Shown here one piece after another: positions 1 to 7,909 of a DNA stretch of 29,446 bases. Under the pieces are notes generated by a model that was not told the DNA's origin, did not search any database, and saw nothing but the letters and a program-made list of their open reading frames with translations. Every line of letters starts with the position of its first letter. Position 1 is the first letter of the stretch. The translations under genes and the position numbers were made by a program. The stretch covers positions 1 through 29,446 of the forward strand of contig JBGYPP010000076.1 in NCBI GenBank assembly GCA_041838515.1, read 5' to 3'. The stretch is from JBGYPP01 sp041838515. GTDB taxonomy: Bacteria; Bacillota; Clostridia; Lachnospirales; Lachnospiraceae.

Positions 1-596
1 AGGGTCTGGTGCTGCCTCCCAGGGTGGCGCCTGTGCAGCTTTGCATTATCCCCATACAGCAAAAGAAAGAGGGGGTGCTGGAGGCGGCCAGAAGCCTGGA
101 GGAGAGGCTCTCCGGTATCTGTCGCGTCAAGGTGGATGCCGGGGAAAAGAGTCCCGGTTGGAAATTTGCCGAGGCGGAGATGCGGGGCATACCGCTTAGG
201 CTGGAGCTGGGGCCAAAGGATTTGGAGAGGGGCGTATGCCTGCTCTGCCGCCGGGATACGGGGGAGAAGCGGGAGGTGGCGCTGGAGGCCGTAGAGGAGG
301 TTGTGGCCGCTCTGCTGGAGCAGATGCAGGTGGATATGCTGGAGGCCGCCCGCAGGCACAGGGATGCCCACACATATACGGCGGCGGATATGGAGGAGCT
401 GGAGAGGCATTTCGCCGGCAAGGGCGGCTTTGTCAAGGCCATGTGGTGCGGCCGCAGAGAGTGCGAGGATGCCGTCAAGGAGAAGCTGGCTGTCACCACC
501 CGCTGCATGCCCTTTGACCAGACGCCGGTGGGGGATGCCTGCGTGTGCTGCGGCCGTCCGGCGGAGCATTTGGTGTATTTTGGCAAGGCTTATTGA
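1..596 (+). CDS. proS: Prolyl-tRNA synthetase, archaeal/short type, C-terminal part (5' end outside window)
   Basis: The frame is open from base 3 and its true start lies to the left of the window. ProRS charges tRNA-Pro with proline in the cytoplasm. The visible 198 residues begin in the class II motif-3 segment (GLVLPPRVAPVQ), run through the anticodon-binding domain (SPGWKFAEAEMRGIPLRLELGPKDLE, then the VLLxRRDTGEK-like strand), and end in the extra C-terminal zinc-binding domain that marks the archaeal/eukaryote-like form. Its cysteines appear as WCGRRECE, RCMPF and CVCCGRP, and the protein ends VYFGKAY, the family's usual terminal Tyr. This ProRS form is known in many Clostridia in place of the longer bacterial form with an editing insertion. 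The identification is firm; only the N-terminal catalytic part is unseen. Confidence 0.95.
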   Translation, partial: GLVLPPRVAPVQLCIIPIQQKKEGVLEAARSLEERLSGICRVKVDAGEKSPGWKFAEAEMRGIPLRLELGPKDLERGVCLLCRRDTGEKREVALEAVEEVVAALLEQMQVDMLEAARRHRDAHTYTAADMEELERHFAGKGGFVKAMWCGRRECEDAVKEKLAVTTRCMPFDQTPVGDACVCCGRPAEHLVYFGKAY

Positions 597-677
597 CACA
601 GTCATCATCGGGGAAACAATGTTGGGGGGCGGGCCGCAGCGGACTGTCCCCTTTTGGCGATTTTGGGGAGGTGGGAT

Positions 678-1850
678 ATGGCTTGGATTTTGTTGGCGGT
701 GATATACCTGTCTTTTATCAGTCTGGGATTGCCGGACTCCCTGCTGGGCTCCGGCTGGCCGGCCATGCAGGCTTACTATGGCGTGCCTGCGGCCTATGCG
801 GGATATCTGTCCATGGCCATATCGTTTCTGACCATCCTGTCCGCGCTGGCGGCTCCGGCCCTGCTTCGCAGGGTGCATACCAAGTGGATGGTTTTGGCCT
901 CGGCGCTGATGACGGCGGCCGGCATATGGGCTTTTTCCCTGGGTGTGCCCTTTGGCGTTCTATTTCTCTTTGCCATACCCGTGGGGCTGGGGGCGGGCTG
1001 TGTGGATGCCGCGCTGAACAATTATGTGGCTAAGCATTACTCCGCCGGGGTGATGAATCTGCTCCACGCCTCCTACGGGCTGGGGGCGGCCATCAGCCCG
1101 CATATTATGGCCCTATCTCTGGCCGGGGCAGGCTGGGCGGCGGGCTTTCGGAGAACGGCTTATGCGCAGCTGGCTATAGCCCTGGTATGTATGCTGGCAC
1201 TGCCTCTGTGGCCCGGGGAGAGGGAGGAGGAGGGAGAGCAGGCGCAGGGCCGGCCGGTTTCCATGCTGCAGGCGCTGCGCCTGCCTGGACTTTGGCCGAC
1301 GATGGTGGCCTTTTTTGCCTATTGCGCGGGAGAGTGCACCTGTTTTCTGTGGACATCCAGCTATTTCGCCTCCGCCAGGCAGGGCGTGGGGGAGGCCTTG
1401 GCCGCCTCCTTTGGCTCTCTGACCTTTGGAGGTCTGATGCTGGGCAGGCTGTTGGGGGCCTGGGCCTCCACAAGGCTGGGAGATAGGGCGCTGATACGGC
1501 TGGGATTGGCGGTGGAGCTGTTGGGCATATTGCTGGTGGCTTGGCCCTCGGCCCATTACGCCCCGGCGGCGCTGGGATTCTTGGTGCTGGGCGTGGGCAT
1601 GGGGCCTATTTATCCCGCCATACAGCACATGGCCCCGGACCATTTCGGCCGGGAGAACAGCGCGGCGGCCATAGGCTGGCAGATGGCGGCCGCCTATGTG
1701 GGCAGCATGTGTATGCCGGCTCTCTTTGGCCATGTGCAGGAATGGTTGGGCATGGGTGTGCTGCCGGCCTATGTGCTGGTGTTTGCGCTGATCAATTTCC
1801 TCTTTCTGGAGCTGGCCTACAGGAAATTGGCAAAAAAAAGGGCTTTGTGA
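678..1850 (+). CDS. Major facilitator superfamily (MFS) transporter
   Basis: A 390-residue integral membrane protein with about 12 hydrophobic segments, the usual MFS size. The N-terminal half opens with a SLGLPDSLLGSGWP segment after TM1. It has the loop RRVHTKWMV between TM2 and TM3 and a GLGAGCVDAALNNYV helix, a pattern seen in FucP-like and related sugar or drug MFS carriers. A charged, glutamate-rich central loop (around residues 190-205, GEREEEGEQ) separates the halves. I chose ATG 678 because GGGGAGGTG lies just upstream; an in-frame TTG at 654 has no ribosome site. It follows proS after an 81-base gap and precedes trx, but no shared function is evident. Substrate and direction of transport cannot be told from sequence alone. 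Confidence 0.85.
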   Translation: MAWILLAVIYLSFISLGLPDSLLGSGWPAMQAYYGVPAAYAGYLSMAISFLTILSALAAPALLRRVHTKWMVLASALMTAAGIWAFSLGVPFGVLFLFAIPVGLGAGCVDAALNNYVAKHYSAGVMNLLHASYGLGAAISPHIMALSLAGAGWAAGFRRTAYAQLAIALVCMLALPLWPGEREEEGEQAQGRPVSMLQALRLPGLWPTMVAFFAYCAGECTCFLWTSSYFASARQGVGEALAASFGSLTFGGLMLGRLLGAWASTRLGDRALIRLGLAVELLGILLVAWPSAHYAPAALGFLVLGVGMGPIYPAIQHMAPDHFGRENSAAAIGWQMAAAYVGSMCMPALFGHVQEWLGMGVLPAYVLVFALINFLFLELAYRKLAKKRAL

Positions 1851-1859
1851 TACAGGTTA

Positions 1860-1888
1860 CAGACAGGGAGGGGCAGGTAGTATATAAT
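1860..1888 (+). promoter_or_regulatory. Putative sigma-A promoter for the thioredoxin gene
   Basis: A perfect -10 TATAAT (1883-1888) lies 17 bases after CAGACA (1860-1865), which matches four of six -35 positions. It sits in the 92-base gap between the MFS gene and trx, so trx can be transcribed on its own. The -35 match is weak. Confidence 0.45.
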
Positions 1889-1942
1889 AACTCCAAGCCC
1901 TACAGGAAAGGGAGCTTGATTAGACAGAGAGGAGAAGAATAT

Positions 1943-2254
1943 ATGTCAGCTTTAAAGATTACCATGGAAAATTTTGAGACGGAGGTGCTGCAGTCGGATG
2001 TGCCTGTTTTGGTGGATTTTTGGGCGGATTGGTGCGGCCCTTGCAAGATGCTGCTGCCGGTGGTGGAGCAGCTGGCCGGGGAGGTCAGCCATGCAAAGAT
2101 CTGCAAGGTGAATGTGGATGAGCAGCCGGAGCTGGCCGCCCGTTTCAAGGTGATGACCATACCCACGCTGATCGTGTTCAAGAACGGCCAGCCGGTACAG
2201 ACTACCGTAGGCGTGCAGCCCAAAGCGGCTATACTGAAGATGTTGGAGGCCTAG
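1943..2254 (+). CDS. trxA: Thioredoxin
   Basis: A 103-residue cytoplasmic thiol-disulfide reductant, the standard thioredoxin length. The redox motif WCGPC is present with Cys31 and Cys34, preceded by the usual VLVDFWADW strand. The cis-proline motif TIPT and a downstream FKNGQPVQTTVGVQPKAAILKML helix are also as in the family. The protein is expected to be reduced by thioredoxin reductase, which is not in this window. ATG 1943 follows GAGAGGAGAAG at normal spacing; a longer in-frame extension overlaps the MFS gene and has no support. The gene ends just before a strong terminator, so it is the last gene of this unit. Confidence 0.95.
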   Translation: MSALKITMENFETEVLQSDVPVLVDFWADWCGPCKMLLPVVEQLAGEVSHAKICKVNVDEQPELAARFKVMTIPTLIVFKNGQPVQTTVGVQPKAAILKMLEA

Positions 2255-2269
2255 GAGGCCTGTCGGAGA

Positions 2270-2305
2270 AGTGGCCCGTCCGTCAGCGGAACGGGCCGCT
2301 TTTTT
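2270..2305 (+). terminator. Intrinsic terminator after trxA
   Basis: A 10-bp stem (AGTGGCCCGT at 2270-2279 with ACGGGCCGCT at 2291-2300, one G-U pair) and an 11-base loop are followed directly by a T tract. It lies 15 bases past the trxA stop. Confidence 0.9.
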
Positions 2306-2406
2306 GGTTTTTTCTCCGTACAATAAAGAATTTCCATAGACCATAAGGGGGGATTGCGCTAAACTATAGGACAAAAGACTTAATTTTTTGGACAGGAGGG
2401 AGAGCC

Positions 2407-4491
2407 ATGGAGAAGGGGTTGGGCCAAGGGGCCAAAAAAAAGGGCGGTCTGTCCGCCAGTATTTTGCTTTTGCTTTTGCCGTCGGTGATCGCATCGGTGG
2501 TTTTGATCTCGGTTCTGGGATATACCAGTTCCAAGAGAATTATAGACAAGCAGAATGACACGGAGGTCTTTGGCCGCCTGCACGCAGCCGTACACGATGT
2601 GGATGCGCTGATGGCCAGGGAAAAGGCCGTGGTCATGAGCCTGGCCAAGAGCCTTTCCGCCTCTTATGAGGATTGGACGGAGCAGGATTACGAAAGGGTG
2701 CTGTTGGATCAGGTGGCCATGCATCCCGAAACGGCAGGCATAGGCGTTTGGTTTGCCAAGGGGGCTTCCCCGGTGGGTGAGAGGTTCGCCCCCTATGTGT
2801 ATCGCAAAAACGGCACTCCCACCTACAGCCGGGAATACAGCCAGGGGGATATGGACATATGGGCCAGCGAGTGGTACCAGGTTGGCCAGGCTGCAGATGG
2901 CGGCTGGACCAAGGCGTATAAGGATGCGGTCAGCGGCCTGAATATGGTCACCGTGTCTTATCCCCTTTTGAATGCCTCCGGCAAGCTGGTGGGCGTGGTG
3001 TCGGCGGATGTGGATTTGACTACGGTGCAGACCATAGTGTCTGAGGTGTCCGCCCTGCTGGATACGCCGGTCTATCTGACGGATGGTTCGGGCCTGTATC
3101 TGGCGGGGACCTCTGCGGACAAGCTGGCCACGGCCAAGGCCACAGAGGAGAGCGACAGCGCCTTTGCCCAGGCGTATGCCGGCATACTGAAGAGTTCTGG
3201 AGAGATGTCCGCCGTGTATTTTAAGTCCCAGGGGCAGCGCTACCAGCTGGCCTATGAGGGTCTGGCGCAGACGGATTGGATGATGGCCATACAGGTGCAA
3301 AAGAGCGGCTCTCTGGGGCCGGAGCTGGCAGGGCTTTTGGCCGGGGTGAGCGTCACCGGTCTGGTCATAGTCGTGGCTGTGGGCATTGTGGGCCTGGTGG
3401 TCAGCAAGAAATGGGGCGTACTGGCCGGGCGGTATTCCCGGTTCTCCGATGCTATGGCGGATGGGTATTTCAACCAGGAGATAGATGAGGAGGACAGGAG
3501 GCGTCAGGATGAGTTCGGCGATATGGGCCGCGCCCTCTCCCATATGCAGGACAATCTGAAACAGGTGGTGGAGGCGCTGGGCGAGGAAGCGGCCAATGTG
3601 AACACCTACTCCCACAATCTGGCGGAGGTATCCCACCAGATGAGCCGCTCCACAGAGGATGTGGTGGAAACCGTATCCAATATGGCGTCCAACACAGAAA
3701 AGCAGGCCAATGGCCTCAAGCGGGTGATGAGCTCCATGGAGGGCTTTGGCCGGCAGATCGATATCTTGCATCAATCTCTGACCAAGGTGGGTCAGTCTGC
3801 GGACAATATAGACACCATGGCCCGGCGCAGCGACGGCAATATGAAAGCCATGATAGACTCTTTCCAGGATATGGAGGAGAATTTTAAGAAGCTGATAGAG
3901 AAGGTGGAGTCTGTAGACAAGAATATAGACAAGGTCAGCGAGATGACGGAGCTGATCAATTCCATCTCCAGCCAGACCAATCTGCTGGCTCTGAATGCAT
4001 CCATAGAGGCGGCCAGGGCCGGTGAATCCGGAAAGGGATTTGCCGTGGTGGCGGATGAGATACGCAAACTGGCCGAGAGCAGCCGGGAGGCCTCTGAGGA
4101 GATAGACGATATCATACGCAGAGCTTCCGCCGATGCCGAGGACATGGTGCGGGTGACCGAGGAGGTCAGCAGCGTGCTGGGCAAGCAGAGGGAGAGCATC
4201 AATACCTCCGTTGAGTCCTTTGGCCATATTATCCACGCCGTGGAGGAGGTGCGGCCTATGATAGGCGAGGCCGGCCGCATATCCCAGGGAGTGAACAGGG
4301 ATAAGGAAGATATCATCCAGGAACTGTCCGAGGCGGAGATGGCCTCCGGGGAGCTGGCCGCTGCGGCAGAGGAGATACTGGCCTCCTCAGAGGAGAATAC
4401 CTCCATGTCTCAGGAGCTGGCTGCTGCGGCTTCTGAGCTGGAGAGCCTGGTGGGCCGTGTGGGCGCCAAGATGAGCTTCTTCAAGGTATAA
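2407..4491 (+). CDS. Methyl-accepting chemotaxis protein with periplasmic-type Cache sensor
   Basis: A 694-residue membrane chemoreceptor that signals to CheA/CheW. Order: cytoplasmic tail; TM1 (about 15-38); an extracellular sensor of about 265 residues whose WYQVGQ...GWTKAYKDAVSGLNMVTVSYPL pattern fits a dCache_1 domain; TM2 (about 307-332); HAMP; then a long coiled coil. The conserved hairpin tip is near residues 515-555 (SSQTNLLALNASIEAARAGE). Glutamate/glutamine pairs in the coiled coil could be methylation sites. dCache receptors often bind amino acids or other small organic ligands, but the ligand here is unknown. ATG 2407 follows GGAGGG. No che or flagellar genes are nearby, so it is an orphan receptor gene bracketed by terminators at 2270 and 4539. 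Confidence 0.93.
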   Translation: MEKGLGQGAKKKGGLSASILLLLLPSVIASVVLISVLGYTSSKRIIDKQNDTEVFGRLHAAVHDVDALMAREKAVVMSLAKSLSASYEDWTEQDYERVLLDQVAMHPETAGIGVWFAKGASPVGERFAPYVYRKNGTPTYSREYSQGDMDIWASEWYQVGQAADGGWTKAYKDAVSGLNMVTVSYPLLNASGKLVGVVSADVDLTTVQTIVSEVSALLDTPVYLTDGSGLYLAGTSADKLATAKATEESDSAFAQAYAGILKSSGEMSAVYFKSQGQRYQLAYEGLAQTDWMMAIQVQKSGSLGPELAGLLAGVSVTGLVIVVAVGIVGLVVSKKWGVLAGRYSRFSDAMADGYFNQEIDEEDRRRQDEFGDMGRALSHMQDNLKQVVEALGEEAANVNTYSHNLAEVSHQMSRSTEDVVETVSNMASNTEKQANGLKRVMSSMEGFGRQIDILHQSLTKVGQSADNIDTMARRSDGNMKAMIDSFQDMEENFKKLIEKVESVDKNIDKVSEMTELINSISSQTNLLALNASIEAARAGESGKGFAVVADEIRKLAESSREASEEIDDIIRRASADAEDMVRVTEEVSSVLGKQRESINTSVESFGHIIHAVEEVRPMIGEAGRISQGVNRDKEDIIQELSEAEMASGELAAAAEEILASSEENTSMSQELAAAASELESLVGRVGAKMSFFKV

Positions 4492-4538
4492 GCATACGGA
4501 GAGGGAGCAGGCGCATTCGGTTTTGGATACAAATACTA

Positions 4539-4576
4539 AAAGGCTGCCCCCCGCATTGGCGGGAGGGCGGCCTTTT
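4539..4576 (+). terminator. Intrinsic terminator after the chemoreceptor gene
   Basis: A GC-rich hairpin starts AAAGGCTGCC and closes GGGCGGCCTT around a CCCCGC/GCGGG inner stem, and is followed by TTTTTT (4573 onward). The A-run on the 5' side means it could also work weakly for the minus-strand gene ending at 4705. The rest of 4492-4704 holds nothing else I recognise. Confidence 0.8.
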
Positions 4577-4704
4577 TTGCCTGTAAGCCATATGGATCGC
4601 CCAGGCAGCTGATATCCGGCCCTGGACTGGGGCGGGCGGGGGCGGCACCGTGGCGCTGTGCAGAACCCGACCTGCCGGTCCGGAAAAATGCCGGGCTGGA
4701 GTCC

Positions 4705-5958
4705 TCAGCGTATCCACCCCCAGGAGATGGCCAAAAATTCTCCGCATACATACATGGTCCGCAGCCACAGCAGGCCGGGCAGCAGGAGCCAGAGCCGGGT
4801 ATGGCCCTGCCCACCGGCGCGTACAGCCCCGGCCAGACGGAGGCAGGGAATGAGGAGGAATACCATGGTGCCAAAGCTGGCCCTATCCGGATAATGTGGG
4901 GAGAGGGCCATAGCTCCAAAGGAGAGGGCGGCCAGTGCCAGCATAGGGCAGACATCCATGGGGATATCTCGGGGGACGGCCAGGCGATAGAGCAGGAGCA
5001 GGCAGCAGAGCAGTAGCAGAGTGGGAAAAAGATAATCCATCAGACCTCTGCCCTGGGCATATGCCCTCAGGAATAGATTCCACAGCCTGCCATAGCCATT
5101 GGCCGTCTCCAGGCTGCGGATCCGGTTGCCCGGCGCAGTCAACAACAGCAGGCAGCCGGCCAGGCTGGCGCCGGAGGCCAGAGCCAAGGGTAGGGCTGAT
5201 GGGAGGCCTGGCGCATTAGGGGCTGCCGGATCTGCTTTCTTCACAGAAGAGCAGGCCCTTTCTGTCCGGGCATTTCCCAGTGAGAAAAAGAGGGGGAGCC
5301 GGAGGGCAGGCCCGTGCTGGGTCAGCCAGACATAGAGAGTCAGCAGGCACAGGGCCGGACCTATATTTTCATTGCTCCATCCGGCCAAAAAAGCTATTGG
5401 AGGCAGGGCGGCCCTGCATAGAGCCGACGCCCCGGGTTTCAGCCTGGCAAGGGGGCGGCCATAGCCCAGGGGTCGGGGGTAGAGCAGGGCCAACAGGCAT
5501 ATATATGCCAGTATGATCAGCATCATATAGGGGTAGTTGGCTGCTCCGGACTGCCAAAACATACTCATCTTCCAATTGGCATTGAGAGCCACCAGGCCGA
5601 AGAAGGCGCAAAAGACGGCTTGCAATTGGCGGCCGCTGCCTGCCAGAAAGGCCATCAGCCAGGCCAGCGCGGCATGGGTCAGCAGGTTGAGTATGTCTGC
5701 GGCCCATTCGCCCTGCAGCAGTATGGCTTGCAGCAGGGCGTGCGCCGGGCTGCGGCCTCCCCAGTGCTGCCAATGCCACAGCTGGGCGGCGGGGATTTGG
5801 GAGAGGCGTTCCAGGGGCGCTTCGCTGTAGAGCAGTGTGGAGTACCAAAGGTCGTCCATCATAAAGGGAACGGCTCTGTGGGTGGCCAGCAGGACGGCGG
5901 CGCCTGTCAGCGAAGGCAGCCCCCAGGCCAGGATTTTGCGCAGTGGTGGGATGTTCAT
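4705..5958 (-). CDS. DUF6056-like polytopic membrane protein (function unknown)
   Basis: A 417-residue protein with about 10 hydrophobic segments. After TM1 comes an extracytoplasmic FMMDDLWYSTLLYSEAPLE loop with an acidic Asp-Asp pair, then HWQHWGGR near residue 62. WQSGAANYPYM follows an ANWKM segment, with GWSNENIGPALCLL further on. This arrangement (Asp pair in the first outer loop, HWGGR, ANYPYM, W-N-E) matches my memory of DUF6056, a family of GT-C-like membrane proteins. If so, it may transfer a sugar from a lipid carrier at the outer membrane face; that is inference. ATG 5958 is chosen because GAGGAGG lies seven bases upstream on the minus strand; an upstream in-frame start ten codons earlier lacks a site. 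It is a single-gene unit divergent from trpB2. Confidence 0.7.
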   Translation of the reverse strand: MNIPPLRKILAWGLPSLTGAAVLLATHRAVPFMMDDLWYSTLLYSEAPLERLSQIPAAQLWHWQHWGGRSPAHALLQAILLQGEWAADILNLLTHAALAWLMAFLAGSGRQLQAVFCAFFGLVALNANWKMSMFWQSGAANYPYMMLIILAYICLLALLYPRPLGYGRPLARLKPGASALCRAALPPIAFLAGWSNENIGPALCLLTLYVWLTQHGPALRLPLFFSLGNARTERACSSVKKADPAAPNAPGLPSALPLALASGASLAGCLLLLTAPGNRIRSLETANGYGRLWNLFLRAYAQGRGLMDYLFPTLLLLCCLLLLYRLAVPRDIPMDVCPMLALAALSFGAMALSPHYPDRASFGTMVFLLIPCLRLAGAVRAGGQGHTRLWLLLPGLLWLRTMYVCGEFLAISWGWIR

Positions 5959-5989
5959 GGCAAGGCCTCCTCGGTTTGTGATGTTCAAT

Positions 5990-6019
5990 ATTATATAGCA
6001 TAGGGTCTGGAATGGGCAA
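5990..6019 (-). promoter_or_regulatory. Putative promoter for the DUF6056-like gene
   Basis: Read on the minus strand, TATAAT (5990-5995) follows TTGCCC (6014-6019) with an 18-base spacer. It lies about 30 bases upstream of the chosen ATG at 5958 and points away from the T-box promoter at 6041. Confidence 0.5.
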
Positions 6020-6040
6020 AATAATTTCCGGGCGGTTGTA

Positions 6041-6069
6041 TTGACAAGCCTGTGGGCTTGTGCTATCCT
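6041..6069 (+). promoter_or_regulatory. Sigma-A promoter of the T-box/trpB2 transcript, with a palindrome in the spacer
   Basis: A perfect -35 TTGACA (6041-6046) and -10 TATCCT (6064-6069) are separated by 17 bases. A perfect 7-bp inverted repeat, ACAAGCC (6044-6050) and GGCTTGT (6055-6061), fills the spacer and overlaps the -35 box, so a repressor could bind there. The T-box RNA starts just downstream. Confidence 0.8.
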
Positions 6070-6074
6070 TGTTT

Positions 6075-6359
6075 AAACCGATGCGGGAGAGTAGTATACC
6101 ATGTAACATCCTCAAAGAGAGTCGCAGGCGCTGGGATTGCGGCAGGATGCCATGGTGGAATGGACTTCCAAGGGCGATGGGAAAACCTGGGGCTTGCTGG
6201 CCCGGGCGAGTATAGGAGACGGAGAGCCCTCCGTGATCAAAGGCACCCGTATGTTGGTATGGGAAGAGTGGACATGGCACGGCCGTGTCAAGCAGGGTGG
6301 CACCGCAGGATAGTATCCTGTCCCGGCAAGGAATGTTTTTCTTGTGGGATGGGTTTTTT
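6075..6359 (+). promoter_or_regulatory. T-box riboswitch, tryptophan specifier (tRNA-Trp sensing leader)
   Basis: All main T-box parts are visible. Stem I has the AGAGTAG loop-E strand near 6088-6094, the AGAGAGTCGC and GCGCTGGGATTGCGG upper segments (6116-6142), and a GAA-TGG-AC specifier loop in which TGG at 6161-6163 reads tryptophan. Its base pairs GGGAG with CTTCC. The conserved T-box sequence AGGGTGGCACCGC is at 6294-6306. The antiterminator closes CAGGAT with ATCCTG (6306-6320) and GGG with CCC. A competing terminator runs from ATCC at 6315 to GGGT at 6354 with a T tract to 6359, and it reuses the antiterminator's 3' strand. Uncharged tRNA-Trp should therefore permit read-through into trpB2. 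Exact 5' end is inferred from the promoter at 6041. Confidence 0.93.
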
Positions 6360-6441
6360 ATTGGGAAAAAACCCTCCCCCGTTGGCTGCGCCAAATGACA
6401 GGGGCCGAGAGGCGGTCCTGGCGCAGAGAAAGGAGCGCTGT

Positions 6442-7824
6442 ATGGCAGGATCTATCGTCAGGGAGGTTCCCTACAAGATGTATCTGGATGAGTCTCAGAT
6501 GCCCACGTCCTGGTACAATGTGCGGGCGCATATGAAGAACAAGCCCGCCCCCTTGCTGCACCCCGGCACACTGGCACCTATGACGGCCCAGGATCTGGAG
6601 CCGGTATTCTGCCGGGAGCTGATAGAGCAGGAATTGAATGAGGACCAGGTGTATTTCCCCATCCCCCAGGAGATTTTGGATTTCTACAAGATGTACAGGC
6701 CGGCCCCGCTGGTGCGCGCCTACTTCCTGGAGAAGAAGCTGGGAACGCCGGCCAAGATTTATTACAAATTTGAGGGCAACAACACCTCGGGCAGCCACAA
6801 ACTCAACTCTGCCATAGCCCAGGCCTATTATGCCAAGAAGCAGGGCCTCAAGGGCGTGTCCACGGAGACCGGGGCCGGCCAGTGGGGTACGGCTTTGTCC
6901 ATGGCCTGCGCTTATTTTGATTTGGAGTGTCTGGTGTATATGGTCAAGGTATCCTATGAGCAGAAGCCTTTCCGCCGGGAGGTGATGCGCACCTATGGCG
7001 CCTCCATCACCCCCTCCCCCTCTATGGATACGGCTATAGGACGCAAGATTTTGGAGCAGTATCCGGACACCAACGGCTCTCTGGGCTGCGCCATCTCCGA
7101 GGCCGTGGAAAAGGCCCTGAACACGCCGGGGTACAGATATGTGCTGGGCAGCGTGTTGAACCAGGTGCTGCTGCACCAGTCGGTAATAGGCCTGGAGGCC
7201 AAGGCGGTGATGGACCAGTACGGCATACATCCGGATGTGGTCATAGGCTGCGCCGGCGGAGGTTCCAATCTGGGCGGTCTGATAGCGCCCTTTATGGGAG
7301 AGCGTCTGCAGGGCAAGTCGGACACCCGCTTCCTGGCTGTGGAGCCGGCCTCCTGTCCCAGCCTGACCCGGGGCAAGTACGCTTATGATTTCTGCGATAC
7401 AGGCATGGTGACTCCTCTGGCCAAGATGTACACGCTGGGCAGCAGCTTTATGCCCTCCCCCAGCCACGCAGGCGGCCTGCGCTATCACGGCATGAGTTCC
7501 ACCATATCCCAGTTGTATGCTGACGGGTATATAGATGCCGTCAGCTACAGCCAGAGCCAGGTATTCGAAGCCGCAGAGATGTTTGCCAGGGTGGAGGGTA
7601 CATTGCCCGCCCCGGAGAGCAGCCATGCCATACGCGCGGCCATAGACTGCGCGCTGGAATGCAAGGAAACCGGCCAGGAGAAAACCATCCTCTTCGGGCT
7701 GACAGGCACAGGCTATTTCGACATGGTGGCCTATGAGAAATTCCACAACGGCCTCCTGGACAATACCGTGCCCTCGGATGCGGATATAGCCGCCAGCCTG
7801 GCCAAGCTGCCTGTGGTGGGCTAG
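6442..7824 (+). CDS. trpB: Tryptophan synthase beta chain-like protein, TrpB2 type
   Basis: A 460-residue PLP enzyme of the TrpB2 group, which is longer than classical TrpB (about 400) and often acts without TrpA. It joins indole to serine to give tryptophan. Lys120 in GSHKLNSA is the expected PLP lysine, Glu142 in ETGAGQWG the catalytic acid, and AGGGSN (271-276) holds the PLP phosphate. The N-terminal extension (YNVRAHMKNKP, then LHPGTLAPMT) is characteristic of TrpB2. ATG 6442 follows AAAGGAG; upstream in-frame codons lie in the T-box leader. No other trp gene is adjacent, so the gene forms its own T-box-controlled unit, perhaps for indole salvage. The call to TrpB2 is firm; its physiological substrate is not proven. 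Confidence 0.93.
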   Translation: MAGSIVREVPYKMYLDESQMPTSWYNVRAHMKNKPAPLLHPGTLAPMTAQDLEPVFCRELIEQELNEDQVYFPIPQEILDFYKMYRPAPLVRAYFLEKKLGTPAKIYYKFEGNNTSGSHKLNSAIAQAYYAKKQGLKGVSTETGAGQWGTALSMACAYFDLECLVYMVKVSYEQKPFRREVMRTYGASITPSPSMDTAIGRKILEQYPDTNGSLGCAISEAVEKALNTPGYRYVLGSVLNQVLLHQSVIGLEAKAVMDQYGIHPDVVIGCAGGGSNLGGLIAPFMGERLQGKSDTRFLAVEPASCPSLTRGKYAYDFCDTGMVTPLAKMYTLGSSFMPSPSHAGGLRYHGMSSTISQLYADGYIDAVSYSQSQVFEAAEMFARVEGTLPAPESSHAIRAAIDCALECKETGQEKTILFGLTGTGYFDMVAYEKFHNGLLDNTVPSDADIAASLAKLPVVG

Positions 7825-7909
7825 GCCTCCGGGCTATGCAGGCCTGCCGTCGCGCTGTCTGTCCGGCCCTGCACTGCCGGAGAGCCGCAGCTGTATCAAA
7901 TTTTCCATA

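Noticed and set aside
597..677. Possible terminator between proS and the MFS gene (ACAGTC/GACTGT and GGGGA/TCCCC pairs, then CTTTTGG)
   Set aside because: The alternative pairings compete with each other, the loops are long and the T tract is short. The evidence is too weak for a feature.
2307..2406. Possible sigma-28 (motility) promoter before the chemoreceptor, TAAA near 2322 and CCATAA near 2340
   Set aside because: The spacing is about two bases short and the -10 differs from the consensus GCCGATAA. Not enough to call.
2380..4236. A long minus-strand open frame of 618 codons opposite the chemoreceptor gene
   Set aside because: Its translation is rich in His, Gly and Gln without domains, and the plus strand clearly encodes a full chemoreceptor.
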